Under the pieces are notes generated by a model that saw nothing but the letters and a program-made list of their open reading frames with translations, was not told the DNA's origin and made no database searches. The translations under genes and the position numbers were made by a program. A stretch of DNA of 64,000 nt from Paenibacillus sp. DMB20 (lineage in GTDB: Bacteria; Bacillota; Bacilli; Paenibacillales; Paenibacillaceae), in the NCBI RefSeq assembly GCF_000987955.1, contig NZ_LAZU01000031.1:114378-178377 (forward strand). The letters are read 5' to 3'. Of this stretch, positions 37,762-46,464 are shown piece after piece (the stretch's first letter is position 1; each line of letters opens with the position of its first letter).

Positions 37762-38825
37762 TTACAATCTGACTTCCGCACCCAGTTCGGCGGATCGGTA
37801 CAGCGCAGTTAATATTTTTATCATATCGACGCCGTACTGAGGAATCAAAATCGGCTCCTCCCGACCCTGTATGACTTGGACAAAATGTTTGATATGTTCG
37901 CCGTGCGCATCAACTCTGCGATTTCCCATTATCGGCTGGATATTGACGAGCTGGCCAGCCGTTTCCCCGAACAGTTTTAGCTCCCCCTTCACAATGCTTG
38001 CTCCGGCCCTGGTGCCACGCAGCTCGAGGAATGTCCCTTCTTCCTGCACGTTCGAGGCCCAACTGAATTCAATCTGCAAGGTCACGTTATTGTCAAAGCG
38101 GATGAACCTGATCGCCAAGTCTTCGACATTGAACGTGCCTTCCTCCTTCTTCTCCCCAAATTGGCTATTCTCGGAATCGGACAAGTCCGTTCCCGCAAAC
38201 TTGCAGTAAGTGGCTCCGGAGACGGCGACCGGCTTCGGGTTCCCCATCATCCACAAAGCAAGGTCGATATAGTGAACGCCGAGATCGATCAGCGGACCGC
38301 CGCCGGACAGCTCCTTGGTCGTGAACCAGCCGCCCTTGCCGGAATGCCTCGGCGGCGAAGCCACCCGCAACGGCCGGTATAAATTTCACCCATATGGCCT
38401 TCATTGATGTATCGTTTCAAATACTGGGAAGCCGGCGTGAAACGATTATTCCGCATCGTCATTAGTACTTTGCCGCTAGCCGCAGCTGCATCAGCCATTT
38501 CTTCTGCTTTCTCTGGATTGACGGCATCCGGCTTTTCGCAGAACACGTGTATACCAGCCTTAAGGGCCGCCACCGCCACCTCCGAATGGTAATGATTCGG
38601 CGTACAAATATCAACAGCATCAATGTCCCCATGTCGCAGCAGTTCCCGATAATTCGTATACACGAGGGCGATGCCGTGTTCGTCAGCAAGCTTTTGCGCC
38701 CGCTCCTGTACAACGTCGCACAGGGCGACGACCTCAATTTCTGGATGCTCCAACCAGGCAGGCAAGTGCGCTGACCTGAAAATGTTACCTGTTCCAACAA
38801 CGCCAAGCTTCAATTTACGCGACAT
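37762..38825 (-). CDS. Gfo/Idh/MocA-family NAD(P)-dependent oxidoreductase, frameshifted
   Basis: 354 residues after correction. The N-terminal Rossmann domain reads KLGVVGTGNIFRSAHLPAW (GxGxxx), with the family CEKPDAVNPEKAEEM motif containing the conserved Lys. The C-terminal alpha/beta domain has GGGPLIDLGVHYIDLALWMM with the catalytic His region. The frame breaks near 38339, where one G seems to be missing (CCGGCAAG for CCGGGCAAG); this is the only clear one-base loss among the well-defined frameshifts. The ATG at 38825 is preferred because the Rossmann fold begins there, with GGAG upstream. Oxidises a sugar or cyclitol in the glycan locus; co-transcribed with the isomerase gene. Confidence 0.83.
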
Positions 38826-38875
38826 TCCGAGTGCTCTCCTTTTTTCCATAGTCTCCGAAAAAATCTTTCAATTGA

Positions 38876-41314
38876 TTAGTGAACCCACTCGAACCTAACA
38901 GCGTCGGCAATCGTGAAGCCATCGTCGGCTCCACTGACTTTCACATAGTTCCCACTTCCCGGCATCAAGTGATAAGTTCCGATTAAATTCCACGTCCCGC
39001 CACCAACCTTCTGATTCACGGTCTGGCCGGTGTCCGTGCTGGCACCGTATTGAATAATCAATGGAGCGGCATCCGCCCTGTTCGGTCCGGAGGGCCACCA
39101 CATATAAAGCTTGTAATCCCCTTCAAGCGGAATGTCGGGCGTCCACATGGCCCAGCTCTTCAGGTCTTTCGAAGTAGATTTGTGATGAGCATAATCCGTT
39201 CCATAATACCCTTTCGGCTTGTCGCTCGTAGACCATCTTGAATGGAAGGTAGCTCCACTGTCGGTATTGTCTACGATAATATCTTGATCCACGCTCAACT
39301 TGGTTAGCTTGACATAGTCCAACAGTAACGTGTATCCCGAGCTGTTGGCATTCTTGCCGACAATCTGGAATTTGAATTCCTTATTGCCCGCCGTACCGAA
39401 ATAGTAGTTACCGAGATCCGTCTCCGTAGAAAGAGTAGAAGACCGGTATTCATCCTGCCTACTTCCGACACTCATTCCATCGATCACGAGTTGGTACGTG
39501 CCTCGATCGCTAAAACGTATGGATTTTACTTTGATGTCGTAAGCGCCCGGCTGTGGGATATAAACTGCATAAGTAACGTAGTCATCCACTGCATTCGCAC
39601 TCAGCTTATCGGCGCCGGTTCCGCTGTAGCTGCCCGCCGTTCCCGTAATCAGAGTATGGCTGTCTCCGGATGAAACGGTAGTCGGCAAGCCTTCTACTTC
39701 AGCTGTGGTCACCGTCCCTGTTGATACATTTGGAACGACACGGGTGACATTCCCTTTGATATATTGAACATTTTGGGTTAATGTCAATTGGATAATACCG
39801 TTAACAGGCGTACGCTTGCTCGAATTCCCCATGATATCGGTAACCATAATCGAACTGTTGGTGTGAAGAGACACACCTTGCGCCGTACCATCGGTCGTCC
39901 ACATCGTCCTAATCGTTTCGGCGCCCTTCGTAAAAGTGTAACTAGCGATCGAAGAGTTGCTGAGTTTGTCTGCACTGCTAAAAGTCGTATTCGACAACTG
40001 TCTCGTTAATGCGGCATACGTAGAGAAAGCCTTCTTCGGCGCATATGCGCCTTTCGGATCTTTCGGATTTCTCACGAGACCGCGACTATTATCCACGTTC
40101 GTCGGATCATATATTTTGTCTTGCAGATTATAGGAACTCATCAGGTTCAGACCGTTCGCGTAGCCGAGAATCGTTTTCTGAGCTTGCCGGTATGCTTGGA
40201 ATTCTTCGGAGAAATTTGCCGTAGATATGCCATACTCTGTCATATTCATGGGAATGGTCACGTTGTTATTGTAAAAATTGATACGATTATTGAAATCAGT
40301 TATGTCGCCCGCTAGAATATTGGGGTCCGTATTATAGTTGTGAAACGAGAACTGATCCATGTAACTCAGCCCGCCTAAGCTGAATAAGGTATTCGGGAAT
40401 GATGCATTAGCCTGGTATGTACTTGCAACTACGCCGCCTATAATAGGAAGAGTTGGAGCTGCATTCTTAACGACGGGATAAGTCGCTTTCAACAGCTCGA
40501 AGTACGCTCCTGGCCGCTGTTCCGGTGTCAGTCCCATTGTGTAGGTTTTAATGTCTGGCTCATTCCATACTTCCATCCATTTGATTTGACTCGGAAACCT
40601 TTGAACAGCCGTTTTGGCGTAATTGGCGTAAGCTGCAAGTGCTTCCGTACTTGTTGGGAAATTGCCATTATCATACAAAGGATTATTCAATGCAGCCGTA
40701 AAGATCATAGACAGATTATTTGCGGTAAGCGTATTCATAAAATTATTGTGAAACGATTTGAAGTTATAGATTCCTTTGGTCGTATCTTCAATATCGGACC
40801 ATCGGAAAGAGTCTCTGACATATTTAACCCCTAGTTTCTTCGCAATAGGCAGCAAAACGGAAGCATCTTGAGCGATTCCATCGGTCCGGGCTGCATGTGT
40901 CTGCACGGAGAAATGGGAGCTAGTCACTTGATTAAGATCGAAGTTCGATACGACGGCGAAAGAGGTTTCCGTCTGAAGGAGTGCGGCGCCGCTGCTGTCT
41001 TTTGCTTTGACGAGCAGCTGAAACCAGCCGTACTTGTTCGGATTTACTGTAATGATAGCGGATCCGGAACTGACTAGCGTGGTTCCACTTTCCACTGTGG
41101 TACCCCAATAATCTGTGTACGACCAATCGACTGAGGCTCCGTCTGTTTGCACATTAAATGTCTTCGCATCATTTTCATAGAATATATTGCCCATCACGCT
41201 CTGCACAATCGTCAACGAAGCCGCTTTCACAGGACTGACTCCCATGAAGGAAGCTGCAATTACTGTCATCGCAACAACTAGACAGCATACCAATTTTGCA
41301 CTTTTCAACATCAT
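38876..41314 (-). CDS. Secreted clan GH-A glycoside hydrolase with CBM-like and golvesin-type C-terminal domains
   Basis: About 812 residues with a signal peptide (LVCCLVVAMTVIAASFMGV). After a short Ig-like N-terminal module, a TIM barrel (about 130-430) shows RDSFRWSDIE, the acid/base in MEVWNEPDIK and the nucleophile glutamate in MNMTEYGIS, the pattern of clan GH-A (GH5/GH39-like). A beta-sandwich (about 540-660) resembles a family 6/35 carbohydrate-binding module. The last 135 residues match golvesin C-terminal-like domains (SGNYVKVSGADDGFTIADAVRFEW). The ATG at 41314 has AAGGGG upstream. It follows the solute-binding protein gene across a stable hairpin. It probably cuts the polysaccharide outside the cell for the ABC importer. 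Exact family and glycan unknown. Confidence 0.85.
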   Translation of the reverse strand: MMLKSAKLVCCLVVAMTVIAASFMGVSPVKAASLTIVQSVMGNIFYENDAKTFNVQTDGASVDWSYTDYWGTTVESGTTLVSSGSAIITVNPNKYGWFQLLVKAKDSSGAALLQTETSFAVVSNFDLNQVTSSHFSVQTHAARTDGIAQDASVLLPIAKKLGVKYVRDSFRWSDIEDTTKGIYNFKSFHNNFMNTLTANNLSMIFTAALNNPLYDNGNFPTSTEALAAYANYAKTAVQRFPSQIKWMEVWNEPDIKTYTMGLTPEQRPGAYFELLKATYPVVKNAAPTLPIIGGVVASTYQANASFPNTLFSLGGLSYMDQFSFHNYNTDPNILAGDITDFNNRINFYNNNVTIPMNMTEYGISTANFSEEFQAYRQAQKTILGYANGLNLMSSYNLQDKIYDPTNVDNSRGLVRNPKDPKGAYAPKKAFSTYAALTRQLSNTTFSSADKLSNSSIASYTFTKGAETIRTMWTTDGTAQGVSLHTNSSIMVTDIMGNSSKRTPVNGIIQLTLTQNVQYIKGNVTRVVPNVSTGTVTTAEVEGLPTTVSSGDSHTLITGTAGSYSGTGADKLSANAVDDYVTYAVYIPQPGAYDIKVKSIRFSDRGTYQLVIDGMSVGSRQDEYRSSTLSTETDLGNYYFGTAGNKEFKFQIVGKNANSSGYTLLLDYVKLTKLSVDQDIIVDNTDSGATFHSRWSTSDKPKGYYGTDYAHHKSTSKDLKSWAMWTPDIPLEGDYKLYMWWPSGPNRADAAPLIIQYGASTDTGQTVNQKVGGGTWNLIGTYHLMPGSGNYVKVSGADDGFTIADAVRFEWVH

Positions 41315-41348
41315 ATACACCCCTTGTATTTGATATTTGCCCATTTGA

Positions 41349-41386
41349 CCAAGCTTAGCCGACGCTAAGTGACTGACTAAGCTTGG
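41349..41386 (-). terminator. Intercistronic hairpin between solute-binding protein and hydrolase genes
   Basis: CCAAGCTTAG and CTAAGCTTGG form a perfect 10-bp stem with an 18-base loop, without a T-run. Such hairpins after binding-protein genes often stabilise the upstream mRNA 3' end or reduce downstream expression. Confidence 0.5.
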
Positions 41387-41405
41387 ACGCCAAGGGTTGC
41401 GTGAC

Positions 41406-42926
41406 TTACTTGATCAACTCCAGTTCCTTAGCTCGCTTCTGAGCTTCGTCTTGCAATAATTTGTATTTGAAAGTAGTATCCAGCGTATTGAGGAATTCTG
41501 GATATTCGGCGAGCGAGCGCTTGCTATAAAGGAATTTGATTAGCTCCTCGTTTGCGAAACGACCAGCATCAGCAGCGTTGTGGCCTGCAGGAGGCAAGAC
41601 CGAACTCCCGAAGCTTTTGATTCGTGCGAGCGATAATGAGAATTTGATCATCGGCTCCTCATTCGGAAACTTAGTCTTCAAGTACTCTTCGTTCGGACGA
41701 CCAGTAAACTGATAATAATGGAAATAGTTACCTTCCTTGGCCATCAGTTCTGTCAGCATGATTTTTCCATTCTCTACCTTGTAGTGTCTGTCTTGAATGC
41801 CGTACATAACCAGTTGATTGCCTTCTTTGGTGGATACATAATTCAGTAGATCGAATAGTTTTTGCAGCTTCTCCGGCTGCTTCTCGAGCGACTTCGGAAT
41901 CGCGAGCAGACGAGACGGCTTTTCGGAATCGAAGGAGTTATCGAATTGACCTCCAGGACCCTTCGGCGGAGAGATCTGAATCCACTCGGCTTTCGCATTG
42001 ATTGTCTTGTACTGATTAATGAATTCCTGCTTGCCCATATCCGTCCAACTGGAATAAACTATACCCGCTTTGCCTTGGAACGCTTGATCCCGGCCCATGG
42101 TTCCCTTGTTTGTCATAATCTGCGGGTCAACGTAGTTGGATGAAATCAGCTTCTGAATGTAGCCGAGCGCATCCTTCATTGACGGGTCGTGATAAGAGTC
42201 GACAACTTTCCCGTCCTTGATGTAAAACGCTCCTGGCAAACCTACGCCATATGCACCGAAGATGGGTGAGAAGGCGGAGAAATCCATCCCATTGCCGGTC
42301 ATCGCAAACGTATCTTTTTTGCCGTTGCCGTCCGGGTCGTTCTCCGTAAACGATTTGGACACGGCCATCAAATCGTCCAGTGTTTGTGGAACCTGCAGCT
42401 TCAGGTTGTCCAGCCAATCCTTGCGAATCCAATAAGAACCAAATGGAACGTCAGCGATCCGGGTGATGGCGTAATTTTTCCCGTTGATTACGCCTTTCTT
42501 TAGAAGAGAAGGGCCCATGAAATCTTTAGCTTGCTTCAGCTTATTGTCCAAATACGGAGTCAGGTCGAGCAGCATCCCTTTCTGCGAAAAATCATTCAGC
42601 GTCGTTAAGTCGAGCAGCATCATATCCGGATAATCGCCTGCCGCAACCCGCACCTTGAGCTGATTCAAGTATTCCGTTATGCCCTGCGTATACGACATAT
42701 CCACATCGATGCCAAGCTTTTTGTCAAGCTCCTTCTTGATAATGTCGTTCTCCGGACTAGGTACGCCCGAGCCTTCCTGCATAATTTTCAATTTCACTGG
42801 GGCCGTATTGGCCGGTACTTTTTCTTTGCTTGCCACGCTCCCATCTCTTCCCGTGCTGCAACCAGTCGCGACTAGTGACATGGCAAGAACGGCTGCCGCT
42901 GCTGGCATAACCCATTTGATTCTCAT
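41406..42926 (-). CDS. Extracellular solute-binding lipoprotein (LplA-like, CUT1 ABC importer)
   Basis: 506 residues. The lipoprotein signal peptide carries the lipobox LVATGCS, so the mature protein is anchored through Cys23. The binding-protein fold follows, with VRVAAGDYPDMMLLDLTTLN near residue 90 and aromatic-rich segments typical of Paenibacillus oligosaccharide-binding proteins. It captures the sugar released by the secreted hydrolase and passes it to the two permeases encoded upstream. No ATPase gene is present, so a shared MsmX-like ATPase is expected (established for CUT1 systems in Bacillota). Expression is likely driven by the YesMN pair encoded upstream. Confidence 0.92.
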   Translation of the reverse strand: MRIKWVMPAAAAVLAMSLVATGCSTGRDGSVASKEKVPANTAPVKLKIMQEGSGVPSPENDIIKKELDKKLGIDVDMSYTQGITEYLNQLKVRVAAGDYPDMMLLDLTTLNDFSQKGMLLDLTPYLDNKLKQAKDFMGPSLLKKGVINGKNYAITRIADVPFGSYWIRKDWLDNLKLQVPQTLDDLMAVSKSFTENDPDGNGKKDTFAMTGNGMDFSAFSPIFGAYGVGLPGAFYIKDGKVVDSYHDPSMKDALGYIQKLISSNYVDPQIMTNKGTMGRDQAFQGKAGIVYSSWTDMGKQEFINQYKTINAKAEWIQISPPKGPGGQFDNSFDSEKPSRLLAIPKSLEKQPEKLQKLFDLLNYVSTKEGNQLVMYGIQDRHYKVENGKIMLTELMAKEGNYFHYYQFTGRPNEEYLKTKFPNEEPMIKFSLSLARIKSFGSSVLPPAGHNAADAGRFANEELIKFLYSKRSLAEYPEFLNTLDTTFKYKLLQDEAQKRAKELELIK

Positions 42927-42984
42927 AGATGATTCCCCTTTCCCTTTTTACATTATGGATGTATTGTACCGGTTTTACCCAGAA

Positions 42985-43845
42985 TCAACCTTTCACAGAC
43001 CCCAGCAGCATGCCTCGGGTAAAATGCTTCTGCAAGAACGGATAAACGGCGATGATCGGAGCGCTGGCAACAACGATGGCAGCCATCTGCATGGTAACAG
43101 TCGGTACAAGCTCATCCGGGTTATCAAGCGGCTTCTGCGTCTGCATCAGAAGATCCCTCACCACCACCTGCAGAGGCCGGAGATTTCGATCTGAGATATA
43201 CATAATGGCCGAGAAGAATTGATTCCAATGACCAACCGCATAGAATAAACCGACAGTCATAATCGAAGGAATCGCGAGCGGAATGACTATGCTGACCAGC
43301 AAGCGAAGTTCCTTTGCACCGTCCATTCGGGCCGCTTCAAACAACTCTTCCGGCAATTGTTCGAAGAAGCTCTTCATAATGAGTACGTTAAAGCTCCAGA
43401 CAGCTGATGGCAGAATGAGCGCCCATACGGAATTGAGCAAACCCGTTGCCTTGACGATTAGATAGGTCGGAATCGTTCCGCCGCTGAACAACATCGTGAA
43501 AACAATCATCAACAGAAACCAATTGCGATATGGCATCCCCTTGCGGCTAAGCGGATAAGCAAGCAGCAGGGTCAGGATCAAGTTGATTGCGGTACCAACG
43601 ATCGTAACAAATACTGTGATTTGCAGGGAGCGGAGAATGCCGGCCGTCTCCCAAATTTTCAAGTAGGCAGTAAAGGTGAACTGCTTCGGGAAGAGGATAT
43701 ATCCGCCATTCTTCAGCACTTCCACATAAGGCGTTACGGAGACAGAGACGACATAGAGTAATGGGACTATACATAAAAGGCCTACGATCGCAAGCAGCAG
43801 GACGACGAAAGTGTTGAATATACGATCATTGCGACTCGTTACCAT
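42985..43845 (-). CDS. Carbohydrate ABC transporter permease (LplC/YtcP-like)
   Basis: About 286 residues, six membrane helices. The EAA loop that contacts the ATPase is FEAARMDGAKELRLLVSIVI, and the LplC-like C-terminus FLQKHFTRGMLLGSVKG is present. The ATG at 43845 overlaps the stop of the upstream permease gene (ATGGTAA) with GGGG upstream, which supports coupled translation; earlier in-frame starts would lie inside that gene. It forms a heterodimer with the LplB-like permease. Confidence 0.9.
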   Translation of the reverse strand: MVTSRNDRIFNTFVVLLLAIVGLLCIVPLLYVVSVSVTPYVEVLKNGGYILFPKQFTFTAYLKIWETAGILRSLQITVFVTIVGTAINLILTLLLAYPLSRKGMPYRNWFLLMIVFTMLFSGGTIPTYLIVKATGLLNSVWALILPSAVWSFNVLIMKSFFEQLPEELFEAARMDGAKELRLLVSIVIPLAIPSIMTVGLFYAVGHWNQFFSAIMYISDRNLRPLQVVVRDLLMQTQKPLDNPDELVPTVTMQMAAIVVASAPIIAVYPFLQKHFTRGMLLGSVKG

Positions 43846-44810
43846 ATGCCCTGTCCCCATTTCTTCGCAAGTGCGTTGGAGCCAAGTACGAGAATGAGAC
43901 ATATGGCCGATTTGAACAGGCCGACTGCAGAGGCAAGGCTGAAATTCAACTGCTCAAGCCCCGTCCGGAACACCCAAGTATCGAGAATATCAGCGACAGG
44001 GTATACTTGAACGTTATAGAAAATGTAAATTTGCTCGAATCCCGCATCCAGAACGGAGCCCAGCTTCAGAATGAGCAGCAGAACAATCACGTTCCGAATG
44101 CCCGGCAACGTAATGTGCCAAATCATACGCAGCCGGGATGCCCCGTCGACCCGGGCAGCTTCATAAAGCGTCGGATCGATGCCGGCCATAGCTGCTAGGT
44201 AGATGATTGCGCTCCAGCCTGTATTCTGCCATATTTCCGAGCCTACCAGCACGCTGCGGAACCACTCCGTCGAAGTAAGGAAAGGTATCGACTGACCGCC
44301 GGATTCAACGATCCAGCGGTTAAGAATCCCTGAATTCTCTGACAACAGCATTAAGCAGATGCCATAAATAATAACCCACGATAAGAAGTGCGGCATGTAG
44401 CTGATCGTCTGGACGGCCGACTTGAACCAGCGCACCCGGCACTCATTGAGCAGAATCGCCAACACAAGCGGTGGGAACATGCCGAATATAAGCTTGTAGA
44501 CGCTGATCAGGAATGTATTGACGAGCAGTTGACTGAAGTAAGGCGATTCGTAAAACATCTGAAAATGCTTGTACCAAGGATCCGCCCATGGACTGTTTAC
44601 AATCCCCTCTAGGATATTGTAATCCTTGAAGGCGATAACAACACCGTACATAGGTACATACCGATAAACGATGTAGTAGATAATTGCGGGCAGCATCATG
44701 AGATAGAGTGTTTTGTAAGAACGTAGCACTCGAAAATGACGGGCTCTCTTGTTCTTGCCTGTTATTTTCGAAACTGCTGAAGGAATTGAATGGATAGGTA
44801 ACTGGTTCAT
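43839..44810 (-). CDS. Carbohydrate ABC transporter permease (LplB/YtcP-partner type)
   Basis: About 323 residues with six membrane helices and a longer N-terminal cytoplasmic segment (TLYLMMLPAIIYYIVYRYVP opens helix 1). The EAA loop is YEAARVDGASRLRMIWHITL. The ATG at 44810 is chosen because AAAGGAGG lies six bases upstream. It is the first gene of the transporter operon, 170 bases downstream of the YesN gene, and pairs with the LplC-like permease. Confidence 0.92.
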   Translation of the reverse strand: MNQLPIHSIPSAVSKITGKNKRARHFRVLRSYKTLYLMMLPAIIYYIVYRYVPMYGVVIAFKDYNILEGIVNSPWADPWYKHFQMFYESPYFSQLLVNTFLISVYKLIFGMFPPLVLAILLNECRVRWFKSAVQTISYMPHFLSWVIIYGICLMLLSENSGILNRWIVESGGQSIPFLTSTEWFRSVLVGSEIWQNTGWSAIIYLAAMAGIDPTLYEAARVDGASRLRMIWHITLPGIRNVIVLLLILKLGSVLDAGFEQIYIFYNVQVYPVADILDTWVFRTGLEQLNFSLASAVGLFKSAICLILVLGSNALAKKWGQGIW

Positions 44811-44983
44811 TGGTCGCCTCCTTTGCATAGAAAGTTTGTTTGGCCTGCTTTCACTGTATCACGCAAGACTTAAGCGACCTATGAACAAATCCCACTTCTC
44901 AATGCACAATTCCCACTATAATAAAATAGCCCTGTTCTCCAAAGGGGGAGACAAGGCATCTTGTGTTCTCACATCTCATCATT

Positions 44984-46462
44984 TCAATCTCCGCGACGGT
45001 AATCGTTGGGTGTCTGATGGGTCCACTTTTTGAACGTACGGAAGAAATAGTTCGGATTCAAGAAGCCGACGAGTTCCCCGATCTCATTCACAGGTACCTC
45101 CGTAAACCGCAGCATCTCCTTCGCTTTCTCGACACGGATGCGCTGTACGTATTGAATCAGCGATTTTCCGGTCTTTTTATGGAATAAACCGCTCAAATAC
45201 TTCTCGTCCAACTGGACCATCTCGGCCATCGCCTTAACAGTGATGTTATGGTCGTAGTGATCTTGAATAAATACCATAATCCGATTCACCTCGGGATGAT
45301 TGGTCTCACCTTTGCGGCTTAACGAAAGGTTGTGCAGCGAATCGACCGCCGCCTCCATGGTACGTAAGCATTGCGCATGCGAGGAAGCCCGAGTCACTTG
45401 GCTTTTATGATAAGCAAGCGCCTCACCGCGACCATCCGCGATAATATCCAATGCGCGCAGAGCAAACGTCTTTACGCCGTACCACGAGATACGGTCTCTT
45501 TCCATATCTGTCCAAGCCTCCTGCAAGAGCGGCATCATGCCGGAAGGACCACACCGGCCAAGTTGACGCAGCCGTTCGGATTCGCCACGCCAGAAGGCGT
45601 TCGGCAATGCGTCCTCGGCACCTGGTATGACGCGGAACCATCCCGGTTTGGCCGAATACCAACTGGTGTCAAGCCGCCGGAGTACGAGTTGCCAATCGCG
45701 TTTAAACGCAGCATACGCGCCTTTCTCTAAACATGAAACAGCGAATGGTATCTGTCCGGGTCGAGGGATGCCGCCTACCCATCTTGGAGGCTTGGAACTC
45801 CAAAGAAATATCGACGTCATGCCGAGTGCGCCAAATTGATGCACAAGCGGCGGAGTGTGCCAATCCATAAGCCTCCAAGAATCGAGCAGCTTAGCATCAA
45901 AGCCCTCGCCTCCATCCAGCGCCGTACAAATGATGACATGCCCCCAAGCATCTTCCATAGGCTCCTGCTTTGCCGGGGATTCTGATACAACTAGACTACT
46001 TTCTCGCGGGTTGCCGTTCAAAATCGCTTCCCACTCTTTCGGATAAGCCTTGTACAGCTCGGCGTACGAGCGTTCTTGAGTCTGCTTCGTCAGTTGCTTG
46101 CTTACTTTGTCGAGGGTCATTTGCAGCGACTCGGGACTCATCGATAACTTGAGTAAGTAGCCTGTCGCCCCGAACTCAAGTGCCTGCTGAACATATTCAA
46201 ATTCATTCATGGCGGTGAGCATAATGAATAACCCGTCGAAGTTCCTTTCCTTTGCTAGACGCAACAGCTCTAGTCCGTTCAAGTTTGGCATCACGATATC
46301 GCTGATGACGAGGTCCGGATGGTGACGCTCCATCTCCTTCAATGCCCGCTCCCCATCCTCCGCTTCGGCGACGACTCGGAAACCAAACGCTTCCCAATCA
46401 ATGATACCAATAATCGAACGACGTACGATCGCTTCATCCTCAACGACCAAGACTTTCCACAT
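44984..46462 (-). CDS. YesN-type response regulator with AraC HTH
   Basis: 492 residues. A receiver domain (1-120) has LVVEDEAIVRRSIIGIIDWE, phospho-acceptor in LVISDIVMPNLNG (about Asp55) and Lys in FIMLTAMNEFEYV. A divergent middle region (about 130-380) precedes a double AraC helix-turn-helix (about 395-490: KAMAEMVQLDEKYLSGLFHK, NEIGELVGFLNPNYFFRTFK). It activates the adjacent ABC/hydrolase operon in response to its partner kinase. The start lies three bases after the kinase stop, so the two are co-translated. Confidence 0.93.
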   Translation of the reverse strand: MWKVLVVEDEAIVRRSIIGIIDWEAFGFRVVAEAEDGERALKEMERHHPDLVISDIVMPNLNGLELLRLAKERNFDGLFIMLTAMNEFEYVQQALEFGATGYLLKLSMSPESLQMTLDKVSKQLTKQTQERSYAELYKAYPKEWEAILNGNPRESSLVVSESPAKQEPMEDAWGHVIICTALDGGEGFDAKLLDSWRLMDWHTPPLVHQFGALGMTSIFLWSSKPPRWVGGIPRPGQIPFAVSCLEKGAYAAFKRDWQLVLRRLDTSWYSAKPGWFRVIPGAEDALPNAFWRGESERLRQLGRCGPSGMMPLLQEAWTDMERDRISWYGVKTFALRALDIIADGRGEALAYHKSQVTRASSHAQCLRTMEAAVDSLHNLSLSRKGETNHPEVNRIMVFIQDHYDHNITVKAMAEMVQLDEKYLSGLFHKKTGKSLIQYVQRIRVEKAKEMLRFTEVPVNEIGELVGFLNPNYFFRTFKKWTHQTPNDYRRGD

Positions 46463-46464
46463 CT

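Noticed and set aside
41349..41386. Insertion-sequence inverted repeats
   Set aside because: The two arms are only 18 bases apart with no transposase between; it is an intercistronic RNA hairpin.
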